The notes below the pieces were generated by a model. It did no database searches, was not told the origin of the DNA, and worked only from the letters and a program-made list of their open reading frames with translations. Source: an uncultured Prevotellaceae bacterium (GTDB lineage Bacteria; Bacteroidota; Bacteroidia; Bacteroidales; Bacteroidaceae). Taken from it: DNA of 60,627 bases. A program made the translations under genes and the position numbers. Shown here one piece after another: positions 14,989 to 25,365 of the stretch (position 1 is its first letter; the number at the start of each line of letters is the position of its first letter). Where the stretch lies: positions 1 through 60,627 of the forward strand of contig CACXXD010000006.1 in NCBI GenBank assembly GCA_902771445.1. The letters run 5' to 3'.

Positions 14989-15037
14989 ATTCACTTAAAT
15001 AATACACAAATATCGTGTAAAGCTTATTAAAAGAAAA

Positions 15038-15076
15038 TTGGGTGAAACCCCTTATAATCAAGAGAGTTACACCCAA
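15038..15076 (-). terminator. ppdK terminator next to the element boundary
   Basis: On the minus strand TTGGGTG (15076-15070) pairs with CACCCAA (15044-15038), followed by TTTTCTTTT. It ends the ppdK transcript. The element's attachment core is probably between here and the iterons, but the other end is not visible. Confidence 0.65.
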
Positions 15077-15101
15077 CTTCTTCATATTCAGAGGTTTTTG
15101 T

Positions 15102-17822
15102 TTACTCCTCCACAGCAGCCTGCGCGGCGGCCAAGCGGGCGATGGGTACACGGAAAGGAGAGCAAGATGCATAGTTCATGCCAATCTTAGCACAGAACTT
15201 GACAGAGCTGGGCTCACCACCATGCTCACCACAGATGCCACAACGGAGTTCGGGACGAACCTCGCGACCTGCCTTCACAGCGTACTTGATAAGCTTGCCA
15301 ACACCCTTCTGGTCGAGCACCTGGAATGGGTCAACCTTCAGAATCTTCTTGTCGAGGTAAACAGGCAGGAACGAAGCGATGTCGTCACGGCTGTAACCGA
15401 AAGTCATCTGAGTCAGGTCGTTGGTACCGAACGAGAAGTACTGAGCCTCAGTAGCGATGCGATCGGCGGTCAGAGCTGCACGAGGAATCTCGATCATCGT
15501 ACCAATCTCGAACTCAACCTCAACACCCTCGGCAGCAAACACTTCCTTAGCTGTAGCCAAAATAACTTCCTTCTGCTGCTTCAACTCATAGAGCGTACCA
15601 ATCAGCGGAACCATGATTTCGGGCTTCGGATCCTTGCCTTCCTTCTTCAGCTCGCAAGCGGCACCGAGGATGGCGCGAGTCTGCATAGCGGTGATTTCGG
15701 GGAAGGTGATGCCCAGACGGCAACCACGGTGACCCAGCATTGGGTTGTTCTCAGCCAGAGAGTCAACACGACGCTTGATCTCTTCGAGCGATACGCCCAT
15801 CTCCTTGGCCATCGTCTCCTGACCAGCCAGATCGTGGGGAACGAACTCATGGAGAGGAGGATCGAGCAGACGGATGTTCACGGGCAGACCGTCCATAGCC
15901 TCAAGGATGCCCTTGAAGTCGGCCTTCTGATAAGGCAGCAGCTTAGCCAGAGCCTTCTCACGTCCGGCGACGGTGTCGGCCAGAATCATCTCACGCATAG
16001 CCACAATCTTCTTGTCCTCGAAGAACATGTGCTCAGTACGTGTCAGACCAATACCCTTGGCACCGAAGTTACGAGCCAGCTGAGCATCGTGAGGAGTATC
16101 AGCGTTGGTGCGCACCTGTAGCTTGGTGTACTTGTCGCACAGATCCATCAGTTCCTTGAAGTCGCCGCTCAGTTCAGCAGCCTTTGTGGGAACCTCGCCA
16201 GCATACACCTGACCAGTTGTACCATTGATTGAAATATAATCGCCTTCCTTATAGACCACGCCGTCGATCTCAACGGTCTTTGCCTTATAGTCAACATTGA
16301 GCGAGCCTACACCAGAGACGCAGCACTTGCCCATGCCACGAGCAACCACAGCAGCGTGAGAGGTCATGCCACCACGTGCAGTCAGGATGCCCTCAGCAGC
16401 CGACATACCAGCCAAGTCCTCAGGAGAAGTCTCGATACGAACGAGCACCACCTTGTGGCCTTCTGCATGCCAAGCCTGAGCGTCGTCAGCGTGGAACACG
16501 ATCTGACCGCAGCCAGCACCAGGAGAAGCAGGCAGACCCTGAGCAATCACCTTAGCGGTGGTCAGTGCCTTCTTGTCGAATACGGGGTGCAGCAGCTCGT
16601 CGAGCTTCTGAGGCTCGCAGCGCATGATGGCAGTCTTCTCGTCAATCTTGCCCTCGTGCAGCAGGTCGATGGCGATCTTCACCATAGCAGCACCTGTGCG
16701 CTTGCCGTTACGTGTCTGCAGGAACCAGAGCTTGCCTTCCTGTACGGTGAACTCCATGTCCTGCATGTCGCGATAGTGCTCTTCCAGTTTCTCCTGGATG
16801 CCATTCAGCTGAGCATAGATCTCTGGCATAGCTTCCTCCATTGAAGGATACTTGGCCACGCGATCTTCCTCGCTGATGCCAGCACGCTCAGCCCAACGCT
16901 GTGAGCCAATCTTCGTAATCTGCTGAGGAGTACGGATACCAGCAACAACGTCCTCACCCTGAGCGTTCACCAGATACTCACCATTGAACAGGTTCTCGCC
17001 GTTGGCAGCGTCGCGGCTGAAGCAAACACCCGTAGCAGAGGTGTCGCCCATGTTACCGAACACCATTGCCATCACGCTGACAGCAGTACCCCACTCGTCG
17101 GGAATGCCTTCCATCTTGCGATAGAGGATGGCACGCTCGTTCATCCAAGAACGGAACACGGCGCAGATAGCACCCCAGAGCTGCTCGATAGGATCGTTGG
17201 GGAAGTCCTTGCCTGTGCGCTCCTTGATAGCGGCCTTGAACAGCTGCACCAGCTTCTTCAGCTCGTCGACGCTCAGGTCCTTGTCCAGCTTCACGCCACG
17301 CTCTTCCTTCACCTTCTCAATGATCTCCTCAAACGGATCAATGTCAGTCTTGTTTACGGGCTTCATCTCGAGCACCACGTCACCGTACATCTGCACGAAG
17401 CGACGATAGCTGTCATATACGAAGTGAGGATTGTTGGTCTTCTTCACCATACCTTCGGCTACCTCGTCATTCAGACCAAGGTTCAGAATGGTATCCATCA
17501 TGCCAGGCATAGAAGCGCGAGCACCCGAACGAACAGACACGAGCAGAGGATTCTCCTTGTCGCCGAACTTAGAGTTCATGAGCTCCTCGATGTGTTTCAC
17601 GGCTGCCATCACGTCATCGTTCAGCAACTCCATGATCTTCTGCTGGCCCACCTGATAATACTCGTTGCAGCAGTCGGTTGTAATGGTGAAGCCCGGGGGA
17701 ACGGGCACTCCAATGAGGTTCATTTCGGCCAGGTTAGCACCCTTACCGCCAAGTTCCTCACGCATTTTTGCATTACCCTCGGCCTTACCATTGCCGAAGA
17801 GGTAAACTCTTTTCTGACTCAT
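15102..17822 (-). CDS. ppdK: Pyruvate, phosphate dikinase
   Basis: A 906-aa cytosolic enzyme interconverting pyruvate, ATP and phosphate with PEP, AMP and pyrophosphate. The N-terminal ATP-grasp part begins GNGKAEGN...LGGKGANLAEM. The phospho-histidine swivel domain has GGMTSHAAVVARGMGKCCVSG. The C-terminal PEP/pyruvate barrel has LTRTEHMFF, GTNDLTQMTFGYSRDD and the catalytic cysteine in CGICGEHGG. It is full length. It stands alone with its own canonical promoter and terminator. In saccharolytic Bacteroidales it supports glycolysis/gluconeogenesis using pyrophosphate. Confidence 0.97.
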   Translation of the reverse strand: MSQKRVYLFGNGKAEGNAKMREELGGKGANLAEMNLIGVPVPPGFTITTDCCNEYYQVGQQKIMELLNDDVMAAVKHIEELMNSKFGDKENPLLVSVRSGARASMPGMMDTILNLGLNDEVAEGMVKKTNNPHFVYDSYRRFVQMYGDVVLEMKPVNKTDIDPFEEIIEKVKEERGVKLDKDLSVDELKKLVQLFKAAIKERTGKDFPNDPIEQLWGAICAVFRSWMNERAILYRKMEGIPDEWGTAVSVMAMVFGNMGDTSATGVCFSRDAANGENLFNGEYLVNAQGEDVVAGIRTPQQITKIGSQRWAERAGISEEDRVAKYPSMEEAMPEIYAQLNGIQEKLEEHYRDMQDMEFTVQEGKLWFLQTRNGKRTGAAMVKIAIDLLHEGKIDEKTAIMRCEPQKLDELLHPVFDKKALTTAKVIAQGLPASPGAGCGQIVFHADDAQAWHAEGHKVVLVRIETSPEDLAGMSAAEGILTARGGMTSHAAVVARGMGKCCVSGVGSLNVDYKAKTVEIDGVVYKEGDYISINGTTGQVYAGEVPTKAAELSGDFKELMDLCDKYTKLQVRTNADTPHDAQLARNFGAKGIGLTRTEHMFFEDKKIVAMREMILADTVAGREKALAKLLPYQKADFKGILEAMDGLPVNIRLLDPPLHEFVPHDLAGQETMAKEMGVSLEEIKRRVDSLAENNPMLGHRGCRLGITFPEITAMQTRAILGAACELKKEGKDPKPEIMVPLIGTLYELKQQKEVILATAKEVFAAEGVEVEFEIGTMIEIPRAALTADRIATEAQYFSFGTNDLTQMTFGYSRDDIASFLPVYLDKKILKVDPFQVLDQKGVGKLIKYAVKAGREVRPELRCGICGEHGGEPSSVKFCAKIGMNYASCSPFRVPIARLAAAQAAVEE

Positions 17823-17876
17823 AAAATTACTTTTAATTTACGATTTACATTAAAAAAGTTATTGTTTCAAGTTGTG

Positions 17877-17908
17877 CAAAGATAATGTCTTTTCTGCACA
17901 CTACCAAA
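17877..17908 (-). promoter_or_regulatory. ppdK promoter
   Basis: The minus strand reads TTTG (17908-17905), 20 bp, TATCTTTG (17884-17877), an exact match to the Bacteroidota primary promoter. It gives a leader of about 50 nt. Confidence 0.8.
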
Positions 17909-18280
17909 GAAAATGAGAAAAAAAAGTAATTGCGAAGATGCAATTATCTATTTTTAACCCATTATAGCCTTTCTATCCACTCCACGACTTTATCCGCACT
18001 TCTGAAATAAACGGTTAAACGGTTTTGCAAAAAAGCTTGACCTGTCCAACAAGTTACACCTTATTTATTATATATATAGGGAGACTTTCCAAATCCCTCC
18101 CAGGGACGTGTCTACCCAATCCATCGCCACGAACAGAGCAATGCAGCAATGACTTATTGCAAGCTCACGAAATAGGTCGCCGTTTTCGGAAGTCGACGGT
18201 GTACTATTTTCTACAACACATAACATTTTTACAACAGTCTGATTTTCAAACACATACAAGACAACATTGAAATTGAAGCG

Positions 18281-18407
18281 AAATCATGTTGAGTTTAAAG
18301 CCAAATCATGCTGAGTTTAAAGCCAAATCATGCTGAGATATGGCTTAAATCACGTTATGATTTGACTTAAATCTCAGCATGATTTAGCTTTAAACTCAAC
18401 ATGATTT
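18281..18407. repeat. Palindromic repeat cluster between divergent genes
   Basis: Three 22-bp direct units (AAATCATGYTGAG...) start at 18281, 18303 and 18325 and are followed by inverted copies. The outer arms 18281-18301 and 18387-18407 are perfectly complementary over 21 bp. AAATCATGCTGAGAT (18325-18339) is perfectly complementary to 18371-18385. The rest of the 700-bp ppdK-rlmD gap holds the two promoters (rlmD box TAATTTTG near 18496) and no gene that I can support. Confidence 0.85.
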
Positions 18408-18522
18408 AATATCGATTACAAGACGATTTAAAATTTTTCCACATAATTTGTTCCTATTTTTGTCTTTACAGGCTCTGAATCCCGAAAATTTTATCTAATT
18501 TTGCAGGCAAATTGAATGAGAC

Positions 18523-20019
18523 ATGACAAGAAAGAAAAAAGCATTACCCCTGATAGAAGGGGCCGTGATAGAAGCAGTGGCAGCCGAAGGCAAATGCCTG
18601 TTCCACTGGAACGATCTGGTGGTGTTTGTACCCTACTGTGTTCCAGGTGATGTCTGCGACATACAGATTCGCCGAAAGAAACACTCATTCGCTGAGGGCG
18701 AGGTGGTGCGGTTCGTGGAATACAGCAAGGTGCGGGCATTGCCATTTTGTCAGCATTTTGGTGTGTGTGGCGGATGCAAATGGCAGAACCTGCCCTACGA
18801 CGAGCAACTGAAGTTCAAGCAGCAACAGGTGTTCGACCAGCTGCACCGCATCGGCAAAGTGGAGCTGCCTGAGTTCCGGCCAATCCTCGGCTCTGTAAAG
18901 ACGCAGGAGTATCGCAACAAATTAGACTTTGGCTGCGCCAACAAACGCTATCTGACAAAGGAACAGTTTGAGAGTGAAGAGCAAAAAATGAAGAGCGAAG
19001 GACTGCCAGAGCCCTCCACTCCCGGCGCTTCACTGAAAGACCACCCTGCCATTGGATTCCACATCACAGGGGCCTTCGACAAGATTCTGCCCATCGAGAA
19101 ATGCTGGCTGATGGACGACCTGCACAATCAGATACGCAACGAGGTGCGCGACTACAGCATATCGCACGGGCTGACATTCTTCGACCTGAGAGCACAAGTG
19201 GGCTTGTTGCGCGACGTCATCATACGCAACAGTGCCAGCGGCGAGTGGATGGTCATCGTACAGTTCCACTTGGACACCCAAAGCGACAGCCCGGTCAACC
19301 GCTGGGAAAGCAACGACGGACGGCAGGCATTAGACCTGCTGCAACATCTGGCCGACACATTCCCTCAGATAACATCGCTGCTCTATCTGGACAACCAGAA
19401 GTGCAACGACACCATCGGCGACCAGGAAATCCTCGTCTTCAAAGGACAGGACCACATCTACGAAATCATGGAAGACCTCCGATTCAAAGTGGGGCCAAAG
19501 TCGTTCTACCAGACCAACACCGAACAGGCTTACCACCTCTACTGCGTGGCGCGTGAGTTTGCACAGCTGAGCGGCAACGAACTAGTGTACGACCTGTACA
19601 CCGGCACAGGAACCATCGCTAATTTCGTGGCACGCAAAGCCCGCAAGGTCATCGGCATCGAATACGTGCCAGAGGCCATTGAGGACGCCAAGATCAACTC
19701 AGAACTGAACAATATTGGCAATACGCTCTTCTATGCAGGCGACATGAAAGACATTCTGACCGACGACTTCATTGCGCAGCACGGCAAGCCCGACGTGATC
19801 ATCACCGACCCGCCCCGCGCCGGCATGCATCCCGACGTAGTGAAGACCATTCTGAATGCCTCGCCGCAAAGAATCGTCTACGTGAGCTGCAACCCTGCCA
19901 CACAAGCCAGAGACTTGCACGACCTGGACGGGCAATACAAGGTTGCCGAAGTTCAGCCCGTCGACATGTTCCCCCACACGCCCCATGTAGAAAATGTAGT
20001 TTTATTGCTAAAACGTTGA
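18523..20019 (+). CDS. rlmD: 23S rRNA (uracil-C5)-methyltransferase
   Basis: A 498-aa RumA/RlmD-type enzyme that methylates a uridine of 23S rRNA using SAM. An N-terminal TRAM domain (residues 8-65) is followed by the iron-sulfur ligands C76, C82 and C85 in CQHFGVCGGCKW. The Rossmann methyltransferase part has DLYTGTGTIA, IITDPPRAG and the catalytic-cysteine motif YVSCNPATQARDL. An insertion around residues 150-175 is rich in E, K and S. Bacteroidota usually carry one or two RumA-like enzymes, so the exact target uridine is not fixed by sequence. Confidence 0.92.
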   Translation: MTRKKKALPLIEGAVIEAVAAEGKCLFHWNDLVVFVPYCVPGDVCDIQIRRKKHSFAEGEVVRFVEYSKVRALPFCQHFGVCGGCKWQNLPYDEQLKFKQQQVFDQLHRIGKVELPEFRPILGSVKTQEYRNKLDFGCANKRYLTKEQFESEEQKMKSEGLPEPSTPGASLKDHPAIGFHITGAFDKILPIEKCWLMDDLHNQIRNEVRDYSISHGLTFFDLRAQVGLLRDVIIRNSASGEWMVIVQFHLDTQSDSPVNRWESNDGRQALDLLQHLADTFPQITSLLYLDNQKCNDTIGDQEILVFKGQDHIYEIMEDLRFKVGPKSFYQTNTEQAYHLYCVAREFAQLSGNELVYDLYTGTGTIANFVARKARKVIGIEYVPEAIEDAKINSELNNIGNTLFYAGDMKDILTDDFIAQHGKPDVIITDPPRAGMHPDVVKTILNASPQRIVYVSCNPATQARDLHDLDGQYKVAEVQPVDMFPHTPHVENVVLLLKR

Positions 20020-20039
20020 GAGATTACGAAATCTTTTTG

Positions 20040-20047
20040 TATATTTG
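20040..20047 (+). promoter_or_regulatory. -7 box of the DUF4301 gene
   Basis: TATATTTG matches the consensus 38 nt before the ATG. The -33 region is GTTGA, a weak match at 20-bp spacing, overlapping the rlmD stop. Confidence 0.55.
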
Positions 20048-20085
20048 CAGCCGAATAACCTATTTTTTATAAACCATATTATATT

Positions 20086-21585
20086 ATGCTTACTCAACAA
20101 GACCTAGAACAGATTGCCAAACGCGGAATCAGCGAAAAGCAAATCGAGACCCAGTTGAAACAGTTTGAAACAGGCTTCCCCTTCCTGAAGCTGGAAGCTG
20201 CCGCCGCTGTAGGCAACGGCATTATTGCCCCCAACGAGGAGGAACGCCAGAAGTATGTTGCCGCATGGCAGCAATACAAGGCAGAAGGCAAGCGCATCGT
20301 GAAGTTCGTTCCGGCCTCCGGTGCCGCCAGCCGCATGTTCAAGAACATGTTTGCCTTTGTGGATGCCGACTACGACACACCAACGACCGACTTTGAGAAG
20401 AAGTACTTCGACCAGATTGAGAAGTTTGCCTTCTACGATGCTCTTGATGCCGTTTGCCGCAAGAACGAAGGCAAAGGCATCAAGGAACTGATGGCCGAAG
20501 GAAAATATAAGGCTGTGGCTGCACAGATGCTGAAGCCCGAAGGACTTAACTACGGACAGCTGCCCAAGGGCATGCTGCTCTTCCACAAATACGACGAGGG
20601 AGCACGCACCCCGATGGAAGAACACCTCGTGGAGGGTGCTCTTTATGCAGCATCGAACGGCGAGGCTCACGTACACTTCACCGTATCGCATGAGCACATT
20701 GAGTTCTTCAAACAGAAAGTGGCCGAGAAAGCTGACCTGTTTGCCAAGAAATACGGCATCAGCTACGACATCACGTTCTCTGAACAGAAGCCTTCTACCG
20801 ACACTGTTGCCGCCAACCCCGACAACACTCCTTTCCGCAACGACGACAATTCGCTGCTGTTCCGTCCTGGTGGCCACGGCGCGCTGATTGAGAACCTGAA
20901 CGAGATCGAGGCCGACGTCATCTTCATCAAGAACATCGACAATGTGGTGCCCGATCGTCTGAAGCCTGAGACCGTGGAGTGGAAGCAAGTGATTGCCGGT
21001 GTACTCGTTACGCTGCAGGCTAAGGCATTCGCCTATCTGCGCACGCTCGATGCAGGCGCAAGCGAGGAACAGCTGAAGGAGATTGCACAGTTTGTGGAGA
21101 ACGAGCTTTGCTGCCGTGCAAAAGGACAGACTGTCGATGCAGCTTATCTGTACAAGAAGCTGAACCGACCCATGCGCGTTTGCGGCGTGGTGAAGAACGT
21201 AGGTGAGCCCGGCGGCGGCCCGTTCCTGACCTACAATCAAGACGGTACGGTGAGCCTGCAGATTCTGGAGAGCTCGCAAATCGATACCAAGAACGAGGAA
21301 TACATGAAGATGTTCACCCAGGGAACACACTTCAACCCCGTCGACTTGGTTTGCGCTGTCAAGGACTACAAGGGACAGCCGTTCAACCTGCCCGAATTTG
21401 TCGACAAGACCACAGGCTTCATCTCGTCGAAGTCGAAGAGCGGCAAGGAGCTGAAGGCACTCGAGTTGCCCGGCTTGTGGAACGGTGCCATGAGCGACTG
21501 GTCGACCATCTTCGTCGAGGTTCCCCTCGGCACCTTCAACCCAGTGAAGACCGTCAACGACCTGTTGCGCGAACAGCATCAGTAA
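20086..21585 (+). CDS. DUF4301 family protein
   Basis: A 499-aa cytosolic protein of the Bacteroidota DUF4301 family. Conserved-looking segments include FVPASGAASRMFKNMF, a nucleotide- or phosphate-binding style loop, RPGGHGALIENLNEI, and IKNIDNVVPDRLKPETV; the last two resemble UDP-sugar pyrophosphorylases (substrate Asn/Asp and KNIDN). The function is unproven, and a nucleotidyltransferase-like role is my inference. It has its own promoter. A hairpin with TTACACC/GGTGTAG arms (about 21697-21721) followed by T-rich sequence probably terminates it. Confidence 0.8.
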   Translation: MLTQQDLEQIAKRGISEKQIETQLKQFETGFPFLKLEAAAAVGNGIIAPNEEERQKYVAAWQQYKAEGKRIVKFVPASGAASRMFKNMFAFVDADYDTPTTDFEKKYFDQIEKFAFYDALDAVCRKNEGKGIKELMAEGKYKAVAAQMLKPEGLNYGQLPKGMLLFHKYDEGARTPMEEHLVEGALYAASNGEAHVHFTVSHEHIEFFKQKVAEKADLFAKKYGISYDITFSEQKPSTDTVAANPDNTPFRNDDNSLLFRPGGHGALIENLNEIEADVIFIKNIDNVVPDRLKPETVEWKQVIAGVLVTLQAKAFAYLRTLDAGASEEQLKEIAQFVENELCCRAKGQTVDAAYLYKKLNRPMRVCGVVKNVGEPGGGPFLTYNQDGTVSLQILESSQIDTKNEEYMKMFTQGTHFNPVDLVCAVKDYKGQPFNLPEFVDKTTGFISSKSKSGKELKALELPGLWNGAMSDWSTIFVEVPLGTFNPVKTVNDLLREQHQ

Positions 21586-21762
21586 AACAGCACTCGCTCT
21601 GACAAAGAGCAGAGCCAAACTACTGAATAGGAAGTAGCTACACCGATACCAGGCGCAAATCACGCTAAGGAAGAAACAACATCTGAACCTGTGATTTACA
21701 CCCCTGATTTCGGTGTAGCATTTCTTTTCCTCATAGAGATGGCAGCATCCCACACAGTATTT

Positions 21763-21778
21763 TGGCACGACATTTGCA
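21763..21778 (+). promoter_or_regulatory. Sigma-54 (-24/-12) promoter of clpC
   Basis: TGGCACG-ACAT-TTGCA matches the sigma-54 consensus TGGCACG-N4-TTGCW at every defined position. The invariant GG is at 21764-21765 and GC at 21776-21777. Predicted transcription start is about 21789, 34 nt before the ATG. No TAnnTTTG box was found in the same interval. Confidence 0.75.
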
Positions 21779-21822
21779 ATATGATGTTTAGTAGAGTAAA
21801 AAGATTCAATCAAGTTTTTTAG

Positions 21823-24372
21823 ATGTCAAGTCAATTTTCACCCAAAGTATCAGAAATCCTTGCTTTCAGTCGTGAGGAAGCTGAGCGACTGGCCAGCACA
21901 TCGGTTGGCCCCGAACACCTGCTTCTGGGTATGATGCGCATGAAAGACGGCCCCGTCATCAACGTGTTCAACAGGCTGCGGCTCAACATGCAGTCGGTGA
22001 AAGCCGAGTTGGAACAGAAAGTGAGACAGGACGAGATCAGCATGCCCATCACGACCCATGAGCTTGTGCTCAACGAGAAAGCATCAAACATTCTAAAACT
22101 GGCAGTGCTCGAGGCACGCACACAACATACAACGAAAGTAGACGAACAACATCTGCTGCTGGCCATTTTGCACGACCAATCGGCCAACGGTGCCAAACAA
22201 ATACTGGAATTTAACAACATGAACTATGAGGATGTACTGAGCCTGATGCGCTCACAACAGTCTGACAACAGCATGATCAGAAACGGCATTGGACTGCCCG
22301 ACGAAGAGGAAGACGAAGAATTCGACACCGCCTCGAACAAGAATCAACGACAATCCGGAAAGGGAAACGCGACGACCACGCAACAAAAGAAAGACTCGAA
22401 GACACCCGTGCTCGACAACTTCTCGACCGACCTGACGCAGGCGGCTGCCGAGGGAAAGCTGGACCCCGTAGTGGGACGCGAGCGCGAGATGCAGCGCGTC
22501 ATAGAGATTCTGGGGCGCAGGAAGAAGAACAATCCCATCCTGATAGGCGAACCCGGTGTGGGCAAGAGTGCCATCGTGGAGGGCTTGGCACAGCTCATTG
22601 CACAGCACAAGACTTCGCCCATGTTCTACAACAAGAGACTGGTGGCTCTCGACATGACTGCCATTGTGGCAGGCACAAAATATCGCGGACAGTTTGAAGA
22701 GCGCATCCGTGCCTTGCTGAAAGAAATCGAGTCTGACCCGAACATCATCGTCTTTATCGACGAGATTCACACGCTCATCGGTGCAGGCTCAACACCTGGC
22801 TCAATGGATGCTGCCAACATCATGAAGCCCGCATTGGCACGTGGCACCATACAGTGCATCGGTGCTACAACGCTCGATGAATATCGCAATTCGATAGAGA
22901 AAGACGGCGCACTGGAACGTCGTTTCCAGAAAGTTGTGGTCGACCCAACAACCCGCGATGAGACACTTGTCATTCTGCATAACATCAAGGAACGCTACGA
23001 ACAGCATCACCACGTGAACTATACGGAAGAGGCCATCGAAGCATGTGTCAAACTGACAGAACGATATGTGACAGACCGCGCCTTCCCCGACAAGGCCATC
23101 GATGCAATGGACGAGGCTGGCTCGCGTGTACATTTGTCACATGCACAGATTCCTCCCGAAATCATTGAGAAAGAGAAACAACTGGCCATCGTATTGGAAA
23201 AGAAGAAACTGGCCGTGAAGAACCAGAACTTTGAACTGGCTGCCAGCTACCGCGACAGACAGACCGAACTGGAAGCCAATCTGGCCATGATGCGGAACGA
23301 CTGGTCAAACGGTTCGATGGAGAACCGCCAGACGGTGGACGAAGAGACGGTGTCGAATGTCGTCTCGATGATGACAGGTGTACCTGTGCAGCGCATGGCC
23401 GAACAGGAGGGCATCCGTCTGAAAGGCATGGCCAACGAACTGAAGAGTGCCGTGATAGCACAGGATGCCGCCATCGACAAGATGGTGAAGGCCATTCAAC
23501 GCAACCGAGTAGGACTGAAAGATCCCAACCACCCCATCGGTGTGTTCATGTTCCTTGGTCCTACTGGTGTCGGCAAGACTTATCTTGCCAAAAAACTTGC
23601 AGAGTTTATGTTTGGTTCAGCCGACTCGCTCATCCGCATCGACATGAGCGAATACACGGAGTCGTTCAATGTGTCAAGACTCATCGGTGCACCTCCGGGC
23701 TACGTTGGCTACGAAGAAGGTGGTCAACTGACTGAGCGTGTCAGACGTCACCCCTACTCCATCGTACTGCTCGACGAGATTGAGAAAGCCCACGGCAACG
23801 TGTTCAACTTGTTGCTTCAGGTGCTCGACGAGGGTCGACTGACCGACGGCAACGGACGTTTCGTTGACTTCCGCAATACGGTCATCATCATGACATCGAA
23901 TGCAGGTACTCGCCAGCTGAAAGATTTCGGGCGCGGTATTGGCTTCAATGCAGGCTCTATAGGCTACGACATGAACGACAAAGACAAGGAACACGCACGC
24001 TCAATCGTACAGAAAGCCCTGTCAAAGCAGTTCTCACCTGAGTTCCTCAACCGTCTTGACGAGATCATCACCTTCGATCAACTCGACCTGAAAGCCATCA
24101 AACAGATTGTCGACATAGAGCTGAAAAGCCTTTGGAAACGAATCGAAAACATGGGCTACAAGATTGAACTGACCAACGAGGCCAAACAGTTCGTGGCCGA
24201 ACGTGGCTACGACGTGCAGTTCGGTGCGCGTCCGCTGAAACGAGCCATCCAGAACTATATCGAAGATGGTGTTGCCGAAATGATCGTCAACGACAATCTT
24301 CCGTTAGGGACAACCATCCGCATCAGTAAGAGCGACGACAAAAACGAATTAAAGTTCGAAAAAATTTTGTAA
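21823..24372 (+). CDS. clpC: ATP-dependent Clp protease ATP-binding subunit ClpC
   Basis: An 849-aa Hsp100 AAA+ unfoldase. The N-terminal Clp_N repeats (residues 1-150) are followed by a polar linker (about 160-195). D1 has Walker A GEPGVGKS and Walker [10 protein letters not shown], then a UVR-like middle segment ([17 protein letters not shown]). D2 has GPTGVGKT, a VGYEEGG pore loop and sensor-2 [10 protein letters not shown]. ClpC feeds substrates to ClpP and refolds proteins under stress. The short UVR-containing middle domain points to ClpC rather than ClpB. The gene has a sigma-54 promoter, and its stop overlaps the rpoD promoter. Confidence 0.95.
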   Translation: MSSQFSPKVSEILAFSREEAERLASTSVGPEHLLLGMMRMKDGPVINVFNRLRLNMQSVKAELEQKVRQDEISMPITTHELVLNEKASNILKLAVLEARTQHTTKVDEQHLLLAILHDQSANGAKQILEFNNMNYEDVLSLMRSQQSDNSMIRNGIGLPDEEEDEEFDTASNKNQRQSGKGNATTTQQKKDSKTPVLDNFSTDLTQAAAEGKLDPVVGREREMQRVIEILGRRKKNNPILIGEPGVGKSAIVEGLAQLIAQHKTSPMFYNKRLVALDMTAIVAGTKYRGQFEERIRALLKEIESDPNIIVFIDEIHTLIGAGSTPGSMDAANIMKPALARGTIQCIGATTLDEYRNSIEKDGALERRFQKVVVDPTTRDETLVILHNIKERYEQHHHVNYTEEAIEACVKLTERYVTDRAFPDKAIDAMDEAGSRVHLSHAQIPPEIIEKEKQLAIVLEKKKLAVKNQNFELAASYRDRQTELEANLAMMRNDWSNGSMENRQTVDEETVSNVVSMMTGVPVQRMAEQEGIRLKGMANELKSAVIAQDAAIDKMVKAIQRNRVGLKDPNHPIGVFMFLGPTGVGKTYLAKKLAEFMFGSADSLIRIDMSEYTESFNVSRLIGAPPGYVGYEEGGQLTERVRRHPYSIVLLDEIEKAHGNVFNLLLQVLDEGRLTDGNGRFVDFRNTVIIMTSNAGTRQLKDFGRGIGFNAGSIGYDMNDKDKEHARSIVQKALSKQFSPEFLNRLDEIITFDQLDLKAIKQIVDIELKSLWKRIENMGYKIELTNEAKQFVAERGYDVQFGARPLKRAIQNYIEDGVAEMIVNDNLPLGTTIRISKSDDKNELKFEKIL

Positions 24373-24396
24373 TTTCAAATATTTTTTGTATATTTG
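24366..24396 (+). promoter_or_regulatory. rpoD promoter
   Basis: TTTG (24366-24369), 19 bp, TATATTTG (24389-24396). The -33 element lies inside the last codons and stop of clpC. The leader is about 65 nt. Confidence 0.75.
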
Positions 24397-24467
24397 CCGC
24401 AAAAATAGGGAATTAGCCTCTATTTCATTGAATGACAGATGGTTAGCTAACATAAGATATATTTAGG

Positions 24468-25340
24468 ATGAGACAACTAAAAATTCAGAAGAGCATTACC
24501 AATCGATCGAGTGAGGCACTTGATAAGTATTTGGTAGAAATTGGCCGTGCTCCACTCATCAGTATTGATGAGGAAATTGAATTGGCCCAGAAGATACGCA
24601 AAGGAGGACGTGAAGGCGAACGTGCAAAAGAAAAACTCGTAACGGCAAACTTACGCTTTGTCGTTTCGGTTGCCAAGCAATATCAACATCAAGGTCTCAC
24701 ACTGACCGACTTGATTGACGAGGGCAACATTGGTCTCATCAAGGCAGCACAGAAGTTTGATGAAACACGTGGATTCAAATTCATTTCCTACGCTGTTTGG
24801 TGGATTCGGCAAAGCATTCTGCAAGCCATTGCCGAACAGAGCAGAATTGTGCGACTTCCGCTGAACCAAGTTGGCTCACTCAACAAAATCAATCACGAGA
24901 TTAACAAGTTCGAACAAGAGAACCAACGTCATCCATCGGTGTCAGAGCTCGCAGAGATGACAGCCATTGATGAGGAGAAGATTGGACAATCGATGATGGC
25001 CGACGGTCACCATGTGTCGATTGATGCTCCGTTTCAGGAGGGAGAGGACAACTGCATGCTCGACGTGATGGCTTCGGGCGATGATTCGCGCACGGATCGC
25101 TTTGTGGACCATGAGTCGATGGCACAAGAGCTGAACACCGTACTGAACAAGGTGCTGAAAGAACGCGAAATCACCATCATCCGCGAGTGCTTCGGCATAG
25201 GATGCCACGAGAAAGGACTGGAAGAGATTGGCGACCAACTGGGACTGACCCGCGAACGCGTAAGACAGATTCGTGAGAAGAGTATTGCAAAACTGCGCGA
25301 CTCGGGCAATGCCAAGATTCTAATGAAATACTTAGGATAG
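24468..25340 (+). CDS. rpoD: Primary RNA polymerase sigma factor RpoD
   Basis: A 290-aa sigma-70 of the short Bacteroidota type without region 1.1. Region 1.2 is near the N-terminus ([19 protein letters not shown]). Region 2 has [24 protein letters not shown] and the -10-binding [15 protein letters not shown]. Region 4 has [20 protein letters not shown]. It is the sigma factor expected to read the TTTG/TAnnTTTG promoters seen throughout the window. It is full length, follows clpC and precedes an acetyltransferase by 25 nt. Confidence 0.96.
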   Translation: MRQLKIQKSITNRSSEALDKYLVEIGRAPLISIDEEIELAQKIRKGGREGERAKEKLVTANLRFVVSVAKQYQHQGLTLTDLIDEGNIGLIKAAQKFDETRGFKFISYAVWWIRQSILQAIAEQSRIVRLPLNQVGSLNKINHEINKFEQENQRHPSVSELAEMTAIDEEKIGQSMMADGHHVSIDAPFQEGEDNCMLDVMASGDDSRTDRFVDHESMAQELNTVLNKVLKEREITIIRECFGIGCHEKGLEEIGDQLGLTRERVRQIREKSIAKLRDSGNAKILMKYLG

Positions 25341-25365
25341 TCTCCGCCGGAAAATACGATTCGAC

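Noticed and set aside
1-15000. Prophage instead of a conjugative or mobilisable element
   Set aside because: No capsid, tail, portal or terminase gene is visible; ParA/DUF3408, SSB and RadC fit an integrative conjugative element better, though the missing left part leaves this open.
15038-15076. Attachment core site at the ppdK terminator
   Set aside because: Plausible by position, but the second copy would lie outside the window, so no direct repeat can be shown.
18025-18270. 81-codon plus-strand ORF in the ppdK-rlmD gap
   Set aside because: The product looks random, there is no ribosome-binding site, and no matching promoter is present.
18281-18407. CRISPR array between ppdK and rlmD
   Set aside because: The 22-bp units abut without spacers and turn into inverted copies, so it is a palindromic repeat.
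20104-21813. Long minus-strand ORF (569 codons) opposite the DUF4301 gene
   Set aside because: It is the antisense shadow of a well-supported gene; the translation is rich in Leu/Val/Cys with no motif, as produced by the codon bias of the sense strand.
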